Below the pieces are notes generated by a model. That model saw nothing but the letters and a program-made list of their open reading frames with translations. It was not told the DNA's origin and made no database searches. A DNA stretch of 64,000 nt from GCA-003244245 sp050699715 (GTDB lineage: Bacteria > Actinomycetota > Actinomycetes > Mycobacteriales > Pseudonocardiaceae). Below, one piece after another: positions 16,936 through 25,459 of this stretch. The stretch's first letter is position 1. The number at the start of each line of letters is the position of its first letter. Both the position numbers and the translations under genes were made by a program. The stretch covers positions 1-64,000 of the forward strand of contig JBOHFR010000022.1 of assembly GCA_050699715.1 (NCBI GenBank), read 5' to 3'.

Positions 16936-18216
16936 TCAGTCAACCGTGGTGGCTTCGCTGTTAAGCGCGGGAGGTACCGGGTTGCTGGGGTCCGGGTCCA
17001 CCTTGTCGGGTTCGGGGTCGTGGTGATCGGTGTCGGGCCGCTCGGTGACATCTGGGGGGCAAGGTTGCGTCCTGGCAGCGGGGGCAGAGCACAGCGTGGC
17101 GGCGCAGCCACCGAGCAGCGTCGCGGCCAGCACAGCCACCGCGAGCGTCCCAAAGGGGACGTCCACGGGGTCGAACGCCGCTGCGCCGAGCCGCCCACCG
17201 GCCAGTGCGCCGAGCACGGCGCTGCCGAGCGCGATCACCACGGCGGCCACTCCGAGCACCCGCAGTCGCAGCGGCAGGTCGGGCCCAGCGGCGGCGCACC
17301 GGCGTCCCACCGCAGCACCGACCAGCAGCGGCACCGCGAGGGCGACACCCCACCAGGGCTGCGCGGGGCCCTGCGGCAGTGCGGCGAGCAGCGGCACCGC
17401 CGGCAGCGGTCCAGCGTGCACCGCCACCAGGCTGACCGACAACGCCCCTACCGACAAGCCTGGTCCGGCCAGCCAGGACAGTCCGGCGATCGCCGCGTTG
17501 GGCAGGTACCCGACCGACAGGACGGCCAGCCCGAGGACACTGCCGGCGTCGGACCCGGACATCTGGGCGACCTCGGGAGCGGCCGCCACCAGGGCGATGA
17601 GCACCGTGGCGAGGCCGGCGCTGAGCAGTACCGCCAGGCCCCACAGCCCGGCTACCAGGCCAGGCCGCACCCAGCCGGGTGCCTGGCGCAGCGCTGCGGG
17701 CAACAACCCGCACGGCCGGGCCAGCCCCAGGCCCGCAGCGACACCGGCGACCAGCGCGCAGCCGAGGGCGGCCAGCCCGGGATCCACGGTGACGGTCGCG
17801 GGGGTCGCCGCCAGCGCCAGGACCGCGCCCAGGACGCCGTGGGTGCCGGCGATCGTCCCAGCCACCCACCCGGCGTCGACGGGCTGGTGGATCCCGGACC
17901 GGACCGCCACCCCGGCCGCACCGCGGGCGACCAGCGCGCCGAGAAGCAGGGTGGGCAGCAGCGGCAGGACCCCGAGCGGGGCCCCGTCAATGCTCAGCGG
18001 GATGTGGTGCGCGGCCAGCCAGCCCACCGCCCCCGCCCGGGCCACCCCCGCCACCGAGCTGTCCGCTCCACTGGCCACGGCGAGCATGGCGAGCACAACG
18101 ACGGCGGCGAGGTAGCTGGCAAGGGCAGGCAGACAGGCAGCGCCGATCATGGCGCCCCAGCCCATCGTGCCCCAGCCGGGGCGAGTGCTTGATGTCACCG
18201 GATCGCAGTACCGCAC
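16936..18216 (-). CDS. DUF6350 polytopic membrane protein
   Basis: A 426-residue very hydrophobic, alanine/glycine/valine-rich protein with about ten membrane segments and a charged C-terminal tail (DTDHHDPEPDKVDPDPSN). Length, composition and position directly downstream of sucCD match the actinobacterial DUF6350 family, whose function is not established. The GTG at 18216 lies 6 bases after the sucD stop, so it is probably co-transcribed; an in-frame GTG at 18198 is an alternative start. Confidence 0.8.
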   Translation of the reverse strand: MRYCDPVTSSTRPGWGTMGWGAMIGAACLPALASYLAAVVVLAMLAVASGADSSVAGVARAGAVGWLAAHHIPLSIDGAPLGVLPLLPTLLLGALVARGAAGVAVRSGIHQPVDAGWVAGTIAGTHGVLGAVLALAATPATVTVDPGLAALGCALVAGVAAGLGLARPCGLLPAALRQAPGWVRPGLVAGLWGLAVLLSAGLATVLIALVAAAPEVAQMSGSDAGSVLGLAVLSVGYLPNAAIAGLSWLAGPGLSVGALSVSLVAVHAGPLPAVPLLAALPQGPAQPWWGVALAVPLLVGAAVGRRCAAAGPDLPLRLRVLGVAAVVIALGSAVLGALAGGRLGAAAFDPVDVPFGTLAVAVLAATLLGGCAATLCSAPAARTQPCPPDVTERPDTDHHDPEPDKVDPDPSNPVPPALNSEATTVD

Positions 18217-18222
18217 CCGGGC

Positions 18223-19116
18223 TCAGGACAGCGACTTCATGATCTCGCGCAGCAGCTCCGCAGTATCACTGGGCGTGGTACCGACCTGGACGCCGGCAGC
18301 CTCCAAGGCGTCCTTCTTGGCCGCGGCGGTGCCGGAAGAGCCGGAGACAATGGCGCCAGCATGGCCCATGGTCTTACCCTCCGGGGCGGTGAAGCCGGCG
18401 ATGTAACCGATGACCGGTTTGGTGATGTTAGCCTTGATGTAGTCAGCGGCGCGCTCCTCGGCGTCCCCGCCGATCTCACCGATCATCACCATGGCCGCCG
18501 TGTCGGGGTCGTCCTCAAAGGCCTGCAACGCCTCGATATGCGTGGTGCCGATAACCGGGTCACCGCCGATTCCCACACACGTGGAGAAACCGATATCGCG
18601 CAGCTCGAACATCATCTGGTAGGTCAAGGTACCGGACTTGGACACCAGACCGATCCGGCCCGGGCCGGTGATATCGGCGGGGATGATCCCCGCGTTCGAA
18701 GCGCCGGGGCTGATCACCCCAGGGCAGTTCGGGCCGACGATGCGGGTCCGCACCGGACCGGTGGCGCTGGCGTGCGCGCAGAAGGCGGCGGTGTCATGCA
18801 CCGGGATCCCCTCGGTGATCACCACGATCAGCCCGATGCCGGCGTCGATCGCCTCGAGCACCGCGGCCTTGGCGAAGCGCGGCGGAACGAAGACCACGCT
18901 GACGTCGGCGCCGGTCGCGGCCATCGACTCGGCCACCGAGCCGAACACGGGCAACGAGACACCCTCGAAGTCGACGGCCTGGCCGCCCTTGCCCGGGGTG
19001 ACCCCACCGACGACCTGACTGCCTGCGGCGAGCATCCGCTGGGTGTGCTTGCGACCCTCCGAGCCGGTCATCCCCTGGACGATGATTCTCGAGTCCTTGG
19101 TCAGGAAGATTGCCAC
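18223..19116 (-). CDS. sucD: succinyl-CoA ligase (ADP-forming), alpha subunit
   Basis: A 297-residue subunit that converts succinyl-CoA, ADP and phosphate to succinate, CoA and ATP in the TCA cycle. The CoA-binding Rossmann domain begins MAIFLTKDSRIIVQGMTGSE. The phosphorylated histidine is in KTMGHAGAIVSGSSGTA, and the GPNCPGVISPG and SKSGTLTYQ motifs are present. Length is normal. It starts 3 bases after the sucC stop. Confidence 0.97.
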   Translation of the reverse strand: MAIFLTKDSRIIVQGMTGSEGRKHTQRMLAAGSQVVGGVTPGKGGQAVDFEGVSLPVFGSVAESMAATGADVSVVFVPPRFAKAAVLEAIDAGIGLIVVITEGIPVHDTAAFCAHASATGPVRTRIVGPNCPGVISPGASNAGIIPADITGPGRIGLVSKSGTLTYQMMFELRDIGFSTCVGIGGDPVIGTTHIEALQAFEDDPDTAAMVMIGEIGGDAEERAADYIKANITKPVIGYIAGFTAPEGKTMGHAGAIVSGSSGTAAAKKDALEAAGVQVGTTPSDTAELLREIMKSLS

Positions 19117-19119
19117 TGG

Positions 19120-20301
19120 TCAGGCTCCCTTAGCGCAAGTCAGTGCGGCGAGCTCGGCGGCCTTGTCCGCCGCGGCGTCCATCGTGTCGACCATCGTGAC
19201 GAGTGGGTGGGCCGCGTGCGCGAGGATACGGCGGCCCTCGGCGACGTTGTTGCCATCCAGCCGGACCACCAGTGGCTTGGCCGCGGTATCACCCACAATG
19301 CTCAGCGCCCGCACAATGCCGGTGGCCACCTGGTCGCAAGCGGTGATCCCGCCGAAGACGTTGACGAACACCGAGTGCACGTCCGGGTCACCGAGGATGA
19401 TGTCCAGCCCGTCGGCCATCACCTGCGCGTTCGCGCCACCGCCGATATCGAGGAAGTTGGCCGGCCGCATCCCCCCATGCGCCCGGCCTGCGGAGGCGAC
19501 CACATCAAGGGTGGACATGACCAGGCCCGCACCATTGCCGATGATGCCGACCTGCCCGTCGAGCTTGACGTAGTTGAGGTTGCGGGCCTTGGCCCGGGCC
19601 TCGAGCGGATCCTGCCCGGCCGAGTCGGCCAGCTCGGCGTGGTCGGGGTGGCGGAATCCGGCGTTGTCGTCGAGAGTCACCTTCCCGTCCAGCGCGATGA
19701 TTGATCCCCTTCGGTCGCGGACGAGCGGGTTCACCTCCACCAGGGTCGCGTCCTCGGCGACGAGGACATCCCACAGCTTCAGGACAGTGTCGGCCACGGC
19801 CTGCGCCACCTCCGCCGGGAAGGCGGCGGCCTGGACGATCTCGGCGGCCTTCGCGGCGTCAACGCCGGATATCGGGTCCACCGGCACCTTGGCCAGTGCC
19901 TCTGGTGTCCTCGCGGCGACCTCCTCGATGTCCATCCCGCCCTGCACGCTGGCCATCGCGAGGAAGCCGCCGTGGGTGCGGTCGAGGACGAACGAGAGGT
20001 AGTACTCCGCAACGATGTCGCACGCGGGGGTGACCAGCACGCGGTGCACGGTATGCCCCTTGATGTCCATACCCAGGATCGCGGCCGCCTCGCGCTGCGC
20101 CTCCTCCGGCGTGTCGGCCAGCTTCACGCCGCCAGCCTTGCCGCGGCCGCCGGTCTTCACCTGAGCCTTGACGACCACGGTGCCACCGAGCTCCGCAGCG
20201 GCGTCCCGCGCCTGCGCGCTAGTGGTGACGACGCGACCGGGCAGCACCGGGACGCCGTGGGCGTGGAACAGATCCTTCGCCTGGTATTCGTACAGGTCCA
20301 C
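19120..20301 (-). CDS. sucC: succinyl-CoA ligase (ADP-forming), beta subunit
   Basis: A 393-residue subunit with an ATP-grasp domain starting VDLYEYQAKDLFHAHG (GTG start at 20301). Signature stretches include VVKAQVKTGGRGKAGGVK, EVNPLV, and ANFLDIGGGA near the C-terminus. It supplies nucleotide specificity and succinate binding to the complex with SucD. The open frame runs far upstream on this strand with no family similarity, so the start is fixed by the conserved N-terminus. Confidence 0.96.
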   Translation of the reverse strand: MDLYEYQAKDLFHAHGVPVLPGRVVTTSAQARDAAAELGGTVVVKAQVKTGGRGKAGGVKLADTPEEAQREAAAILGMDIKGHTVHRVLVTPACDIVAEYYLSFVLDRTHGGFLAMASVQGGMDIEEVAARTPEALAKVPVDPISGVDAAKAAEIVQAAAFPAEVAQAVADTVLKLWDVLVAEDATLVEVNPLVRDRRGSIIALDGKVTLDDNAGFRHPDHAELADSAGQDPLEARAKARNLNYVKLDGQVGIIGNGAGLVMSTLDVVASAGRAHGGMRPANFLDIGGGANAQVMADGLDIILGDPDVHSVFVNVFGGITACDQVATGIVRALSIVGDTAAKPLVVRLDGNNVAEGRRILAHAAHPLVTMVDTMDAAADKAAELAALTCAKGA

Positions 20302-20369
20302 GAGGTCAACCCTATCCAGCCGCATCCAGCTGCTGCTCGGCAGCAACCCACTGGCTCCGGTGAAGAACA

Positions 20370-20777
20370 TCACTCCACTGGAGCGGTGGTCAAGGCGTCG
20401 CGCACCCAATCGACAATCTCGTAGGTGGTGGCACCCGGGGTGAAGATCTTGGCCACCCCGAGCTTGGTGAGCGCCGGGATGTCCTCTTCGGGAATGATCC
20501 CGCCACCGAAGACCAGCACGTCCGTCGCGCCCCTGCTCTCTAGCAGCTCGATGACCCTGGCGAACAGCGTCATGTGCGCACCGGAGAGCACCGAGAGCCC
20601 TACCGCGTCGGCGTCCTCCTGCAGCGCCGTCTCCACGATCTGCTCCGGTGTCTGGTGCAGGCCGGTATAGACGACTTCCATGCCAGCGTCGCGCAGGGCA
20701 CGAGCGACCACCTTGGCGCCGCGGTCGTGCCCGTCGAGCCCCGGTTTCGCGACGACCACCCGGATACGTCCGCTCAT
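20370..20777 (-). CDS. icmB: coenzyme B12-binding small subunit of an acyl-CoA mutase (isobutyryl-CoA mutase type)
   Basis: A 135-residue stand-alone cobalamin domain: KPGLDGHDRGAKVVARALRD contains the DxHxxG lower-ligand motif (DGHDRG), then SVLSGAHMTLF and FGGGIIPEED. The length equals that of IcmB, the separate small subunit of isobutyryl-CoA mutase, which rearranges isobutyryl-CoA and butyryl-CoA. The large catalytic subunit is not in this window. It could equally be the small subunit of another split B12 mutase. It lies 68 bases upstream of sucC on the same strand. Confidence 0.82.
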   Translation of the reverse strand: MSGRIRVVVAKPGLDGHDRGAKVVARALRDAGMEVVYTGLHQTPEQIVETALQEDADAVGLSVLSGAHMTLFARVIELLESRGATDVLVFGGGIIPEEDIPALTKLGVAKIFTPGATTYEIVDWVRDALTTAPVE

Positions 20778-20994
20778 TGAGCCAAGGGTAGCTCGTCTGG
20801 TGACCACCCAGCGCGGAAGAAGGGACGCTGGCCGATACAGCCGAACGTATCGCGGAACGGCGCCTTGCCCCCACGCGCCGCCCTTCGTTACGGTCCCACG
20901 GCGCACGACCCGAGTACTGCTGACTGGCCCCACCAGGCCCCCGGGATCCCCCGCCCGGTGTCAGTACCGGCTCCCCGAGACGGAAAGGCAGGCC

Positions 20995-21774
20995 TTGGCT
21001 CGACACCGCTCCCCAGGCGGCCGGCAACCATCTCCGGTGGTGAAGGCGGCGGTGCGCAACCCGGGCACCCGGGTTGCGCACCGCGTCACGGCTCCCTCCC
21101 CCGCCGCGCGCGGTCGGGTGGTGATAGCGGCCGTTGCCGCTGGCGCCTTCGTGGCCGCGGGCCAGACGATCGACCACACTGCCGTCACGATCACCGACGA
21201 TGCCACGTTGGTGGCGTCCGCACAGGACTCGTCGACGGCGACAGGACTCGGCGGCCCCGCCCCCGCACCGGAGTACCTTCCGGTGACTCGGCCCACAGAC
21301 CCCGCCTCGGTCGAAGCCGTGCAGGCAATGGCAAAAGGCCAGCGCCTGCACGACGAGCGCGCCACCCGAGAAGCCGAGGCCAGCCGAGTTCAGTTCGTCC
21401 TGCCCACGAAGGGCGTCTTCACGTCGGGATACGGCGCCCGATGGGGCGTGTTCCACTACGGTATTGACCTCGCCAATGCCATCGGGACGCCGATCGTCGC
21501 CGCTGCCGACGGCGTAGTCGCGGAGTCTGGGCCGGCTAGCGGTTTCGGCCTTTGGGTGCGCATTCGGCACTCTGACGGCACCATTACTGTCTATGGGCAC
21601 ATCAACCGCTCGCTCGTGGTGGAGGGCCAGAAGGTCCGAGCGGGCCAAGAAATCGCCGAGATGGGCAACCGGGGCAATTCGACCGGGCCACACCTGCACT
21701 TCGAAGTGTGGAATCCAGCCGGCCAGAAGATCAACCCCCTCATCTGGCTGCAGCAACACGGCATCGACTTGTGA
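20995..21774 (+). CDS. M23-family peptidase, membrane-anchored or secreted
   Basis: About 259 residues. A basic N-terminus (MARHRSPGGR) leads to one hydrophobic helix (VVIAAVAAGAFVAAGQTI). The C-terminal LytM domain has GIDLANAIGTPIVAAADGVV and the zinc motif HLHFEVW; the first zinc ligand sits in HYGIDLA. It probably acts as a murein endopeptidase or an activator of one. The start is inferred as TTG at 20995, with GGAAAGGCAG upstream; the frame is open back into the icmB gene on the other strand, so the start is uncertain. Position between the mutase/sucCD genes and pcrA is conserved in related actinobacteria, as far as I recall. Confidence 0.85.
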   Translation: MARHRSPGGRQPSPVVKAAVRNPGTRVAHRVTAPSPAARGRVVIAAVAAGAFVAAGQTIDHTAVTITDDATLVASAQDSSTATGLGGPAPAPEYLPVTRPTDPASVEAVQAMAKGQRLHDERATREAEASRVQFVLPTKGVFTSGYGARWGVFHYGIDLANAIGTPIVAAADGVVAESGPASGFGLWVRIRHSDGTITVYGHINRSLVVEGQKVRAGQEIAEMGNRGNSTGPHLHFEVWNPAGQKINPLIWLQQHGIDL

Positions 21775-21791
21775 CGGCGCCGCTCCCCGGC

Positions 21792-22091
21792 TCACTGGCC
21801 GCCACCCGAAGGCCAGCCGCCCACCAGATAGGCGTGCGCCGTGCGCCACACCGAGCACAGCGGGCGCTGGATGCGCCACGGGCGGAACGCCCGCTCGCAG
21901 TGCCGGCAACGTCCGCGGGGACCGGAGCCGTGCTGCGCCAAAAGGCTCCGCCAGGCCGTGACAAGGGGCAGTAGCCGAACCCGCACCGCTGGCCAGGCCG
22001 CCCCTGGCTCCGCTGCGCGGAGTATCCGCTCGGCGTCGCGCAGGTACGCTTCCACGCGCTCCCGCAAAACCCGGCTCAACCGCTCGTCCAT
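21792..22091 (-). CDS. small conserved protein with a zinc-knuckle-like cysteine pair
   Basis: A 99-residue basic protein: a helical N-terminus (MDERLSRVLRERVEAYLRDA), then GPRGRCRHCERAFRPWRIQR with one CxxC, and a later cysteine in RPLCSVWR. Two or three cysteines with arginine richness suggest a small metal- or nucleic-acid-binding protein; no named domain is recognised. ATG 22091 begins the charged helix. The gene follows pcrA on the opposite side of a 90-base gap and could be co-transcribed after a separate promoter. Confidence 0.6.
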   Translation of the reverse strand: MDERLSRVLRERVEAYLRDAERILRAAEPGAAWPAVRVRLLPLVTAWRSLLAQHGSGPRGRCRHCERAFRPWRIQRPLCSVWRTAHAYLVGGWPSGGGQ

Positions 22092-22184
22092 CCCGCACCC
22101 CCAGCAGCTTAGTCGAACATATGTTCGAAAGCTAGTGGGCGACCCTGACAACTCTGGGCTAGCTCTTGGGACACTTCTGAGGTG

Positions 22185-24461
22185 CTACAGCTTCACCAGC
22201 GGGACTCCGCCGATGAGCATCAACCGGATGGTCCCCGCCGAGCCGAAATCGATGGTCGCGGTGGCGCGCGGGCCGCTGCCGTCAGCGGCCACCACGGTGC
22301 CCAGGCCGTACTTGTCGTGGGTGACCCGATCCCCCACCTCCAGGGACAGCGCCGGAGTGTTCTGCCAGCCGCGCGACGGGGTGCAGCGCACCGGGCCGGG
22401 CCGGCCAGGTTCCTCGCGCCGCCAGCGCACCAACGACTCGGGCACATCAGCCAGGAAGCGCGACGCCGGATTGGTCATGGGCGTTCCCCACGCGGACCGG
22501 GTGATCGCCCAGGACAGGTAGAGCCGATGCCGGGCCCGGGTCAGCCCGACGTAGGCCAACCGGCGCTCCTCAGCAAGCTCGGTCGGATCGCCCAGCGCGC
22601 GCTGGTGCGGGAACAGTCCGTCCTCCCAGCCGGTGAGGAACACCACCGGGAACTCCAAGCCCTTGGCGGTGTGCAGGGTCATCAAGGCCACCACACCACC
22701 CGATGCTCCGCCGTCGTCGTCCGGGATCTGGTCAGCGTCAGCGACCAACGCGACGCGCTCCAGAAACGCCGCGAGCGACCCAGGCTCGGCGCCACCGTCC
22801 TCGACCGGAACCACCGATCCAGCCTCAGTGACGAACTCCCGCGCCACCGTCACCAGCTCGGTGAGATTGTCCAACCGGGAGCCGTCCTGCGGATCGTCAG
22901 AGGCGTCCAGCTCGGCCCGGTAGCCGGTACGCTCGAGGACCGCCTCGAGCACCTCCGCGATCTCCTCGCCCGCCGCCACCGTGCCCCGCAGCTCGTCCAT
23001 CAGCACCACAAACGTCGTGATCGCATTGCGGGATCTCGGGCTGAGCAGGGGGATGTCCTGACCGGCCGCAACGGCCCGCAGCGCCGCGGCGAAGGAGATC
23101 CGCTCCCGCTCGGCGTGCGCGGCCACTAGGGCCTGCGCGCGGTCCCCGATCCCCCGGCGTGGCGTGTTGAGGATCCGGCGCAACGACACGGTGTCCTCGG
23201 GGTTGTCCAGCACCCGCAGGTAAGCCAACGCGTCCCGGACCTCGCGGCGCTCGTAGAAGCGCACCCCGCCGACCACCTTGTAGGGCAGCCCGAGCCGGAT
23301 GAACATCTCCTCGAACACCCGGGAGGAGTTGTTGGTCCGGTAGAACACCGCCACGTCGCCAAACCGGGCGCTGCCGCTGTCGACCAGCTGATCGATCTCC
23401 GATGCGACGAACGCCGCCTCGTCGTGCTCGTTGTCGGCGACGTAGCCGACGATCGGCTCGCCGTCCCCGGCGGCCGACCACAACCGCTTGTCCCGGCGGC
23501 CGGGATTGCGCGCGATCACCGCGTTCGCCGCAGACAGGATCGTCTGGGTGGACCGGTAGTTCTGCTCCAACAAGATTGTTCGGGCGTTCGGGAAGTCCCG
23601 CTCGAACTCCTCAATGTTGCGGATCGTGGCGCCCCGGAAGGCGTAGATGGACTGGTCGGCGTCGCCCACCACGCACAGCTCGGCGGGATCCTCCTCCGCC
23701 ACCGCTGACCCCACCAGTTCCCGGACCAGCACATACTGCGCATGATTGGTGTCCTGGTACTCGTCGACCAGGATGTGGCGGAACCGGCGCCGGTAATGCT
23801 CGGCAACGTCCGGGAAGGTCTGCAACAGCTCCACGGTACGCATGATCAGGTCGTCGAAGTCAAGCGCGTTGGAGGTGGCCAGCCGCCGCTGGTAACCGGC
23901 ATAGACCTCCACCACCCGGCGCTCGAGGTCGCTTCCGGCTGCGCTGACCGCCGCGTCAGGATCGACCAGGTCGTTCTTCAGGTTGGAGATCTTCCCCGCC
24001 AGGGTGCGGGCGGGGTAGCGCTTCGGGTCCAAATCTAGGTCGCGGGCCACCATCGTGATCAGGCGACGGGTGTCGTCGGAGTCATAGATGGAGAAGTTCG
24101 ACGTCAGCCCGGACAGCGTTGCGGCCTGCTGGCGCAGGATCCGCACGCACATCGAGTGGAACGTCGAGACCCACATCACCGCGGCGCGCCGGCCAACCAG
24201 CGCGGTGACCCGCTGCCGCATCTCGGCCGCAGCCTTGTTCGTGAAAGTGATCGCCAGCACCTGCCCGGGCGCGACGTCACGCTGGGCAAGCAGATAGGCG
24301 ATCCGGTAGGCGAGCACTCGGGTCTTGCCGGAACCGGCACCCGCGACAATAAGCAGCGGGGAGCCGACATGCTCCACCGCCGCCCGTTGCTGCGGGTTGA
24401 GCTCAACAAGCAGGTCCGGCGATTGGGCGGCACCAGGAGAGTTGGCAATGGAGGCACTCAT
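22185..24461 (-). CDS. pcrA: ATP-dependent DNA helicase PcrA/UvrD
   Basis: A 758-residue superfamily 1A helicase. All core motifs are visible: Q motif LNPQQRAAV, Walker A GAGSGKT at 41-47, motif Ia ITFTNKAAAEM, motif II DEYQDTN, motif III VVGDADQSIYAFRGA, motif IV EQNYRST, motif V LMTLHTAKGLEFPVVFLTGWEDGLFPH in outline, and motif VI VGLTRARHRLYLSW. The C-terminal tail ends in the Tudor-like PcrA region that binds RNA polymerase (GDRVTHDKYGLGTVVAADGS). It works in nucleotide excision repair and replication-transcription conflict resolution. ATG 24461 (MSASIANS) is chosen; the frame upstream has no similarity. Confidence 0.96.
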   Translation of the reverse strand: MSASIANSPGAAQSPDLLVELNPQQRAAVEHVGSPLLIVAGAGSGKTRVLAYRIAYLLAQRDVAPGQVLAITFTNKAAAEMRQRVTALVGRRAAVMWVSTFHSMCVRILRQQAATLSGLTSNFSIYDSDDTRRLITMVARDLDLDPKRYPARTLAGKISNLKNDLVDPDAAVSAAGSDLERRVVEVYAGYQRRLATSNALDFDDLIMRTVELLQTFPDVAEHYRRRFRHILVDEYQDTNHAQYVLVRELVGSAVAEEDPAELCVVGDADQSIYAFRGATIRNIEEFERDFPNARTILLEQNYRSTQTILSAANAVIARNPGRRDKRLWSAAGDGEPIVGYVADNEHDEAAFVASEIDQLVDSGSARFGDVAVFYRTNNSSRVFEEMFIRLGLPYKVVGGVRFYERREVRDALAYLRVLDNPEDTVSLRRILNTPRRGIGDRAQALVAAHAERERISFAAALRAVAAGQDIPLLSPRSRNAITTFVVLMDELRGTVAAGEEIAEVLEAVLERTGYRAELDASDDPQDGSRLDNLTELVTVAREFVTEAGSVVPVEDGGAEPGSLAAFLERVALVADADQIPDDDGGASGGVVALMTLHTAKGLEFPVVFLTGWEDGLFPHQRALGDPTELAEERRLAYVGLTRARHRLYLSWAITRSAWGTPMTNPASRFLADVPESLVRWRREEPGRPGPVRCTPSRGWQNTPALSLEVGDRVTHDKYGLGTVVAADGSGPRATATIDFGSAGTIRLMLIGGVPLVKL

Positions 24462-24684
24462 CGTGGCGACCACGGTACCGGGGAGGTAGACGGCGCAGCG
24501 CGCACCGTGGCAGACTTTGTGACGTGCGTAGGCGCCACCGCTTTTTTTACGGGTACCGGATCCGGTGCCCGTGATGGTGTGACGCGCGACACAGACCACC
24601 ACGACGCCCTGGAGTCCATGGACCTAGGGCGTCGTTGCTTCCGGGAACCGCGGGCTCCGAGACAGATATTGGGAGACCAGCGAG

Positions 24685-24987
24685 ATGTCCCATCACGCGA
24701 CCAGCGAGGCAACGCCCGCGACTCGGAACGGCCAGGACGACACCGCAACCGGCCTCACCGCGCTGCGTACCGAGATCGACTACCTCGACGCCGAGATCCT
24801 GCGGCTGGTACAGCGACGCACCGCAGTATCCCAGGCGATCGGTCACGCTCGACGAGCCGCTGGTGGTCCGCGAGTGGTACACGGCCGCGAGATGGCCGTC
24901 CTCAACCGCTACCGCGCGCTGGGCACAGAAGGCCACGAGCTGGCGATGCTGCTGCTCCGGCTGGGACGCGGCCGGCTCGGCCGCTGA
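24685..24987 (+). CDS. chorismate mutase, AroQ class
   Basis: A 100-residue all-helical enzyme that converts chorismate to prephenate for Phe and Tyr synthesis. The family core is LRTEIDYLDAEILRLVQRRTAVSQAIGHAR, with active-site arginines and lysine-equivalents in that helix and R in GPRVVHGREMAVLNRY. It lacks a secretion signal, so it is the cytoplasmic type, as in Mycobacterium Rv0948c, likely boosted by the DAHP synthase. GGGAG lies in front of the ATG. Divergent from pcrA. Confidence 0.9.
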   Translation: MSHHATSEATPATRNGQDDTATGLTALRTEIDYLDAEILRLVQRRTAVSQAIGHARRAAGGPRVVHGREMAVLNRYRALGTEGHELAMLLLRLGRGRLGR

Positions 24988-25032
24988 CCGTCGGCGGCCT
25001 GCTGGCTCCCGCCCACCGGGCACACTGGCTGC

Positions 25033-25341
25033 ATGGTGCTCAATCTGATTGCTGTCCTCGCCGCGCTGGCCGGCTTGCTGGGCGCGGCGGCCCACGGCGG
25101 ATATCTTGCGATGCTGGGGTCGGCGGCCAACCGGCGAGCCGGGAGCGAACCGGTCAGCCAGTACGTCCGCAGCCGGGTTCCGGTGGCCGGGGTCACCCTC
25201 GGCGTGGCGCTGCTCGCGCTGTTGCTCGCCAGCCACGGCCCAGCTGCCGACATCCTGGCCATCCTGGCCGGAGCCGGTAGCGGTGTGGTGGGCTACCAGG
25301 CCCTGCAGAGCACTCGGACGCGTTACCGCGGCGGCGCCTGA
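25033..25341 (+). CDS. small membrane protein of unknown function
   Basis: 102 residues with hydrophobic helices at about 2-22, 50-68 and 72-92 and a basic loop (SAANRRAGSEPVSQYVRSRV). No family is recognised. It starts 45 bases after the chorismate mutase on the same strand, so co-transcription is likely. Codon use is typical of the neighbourhood, which supports a real gene. Confidence 0.65.
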   Translation: MVLNLIAVLAALAGLLGAAAHGGYLAMLGSAANRRAGSEPVSQYVRSRVPVAGVTLGVALLALLLASHGPAADILAILAGAGSGVVGYQALQSTRTRYRGGA

Positions 25342-25459
25342 TCCCATCGGCGGAACCGCCCGTCCCACTGGAGCTACCGGATACCGATGCGGCGCTCAGT
25401 GGCGGGTGTGTGGGGTGGCGCAGGGCCTAGCCTGAGGTGGTGAGCGAGGAGCGCACTAG

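Noticed and set aside
19120..22098. Very long open frame upstream of sucC on the minus strand (almost 1000 codons)
   Set aside because: Only the part from 20301 down matches SucC; the rest lies over icmB and the M23 peptidase in other frames and is compositional read-through.
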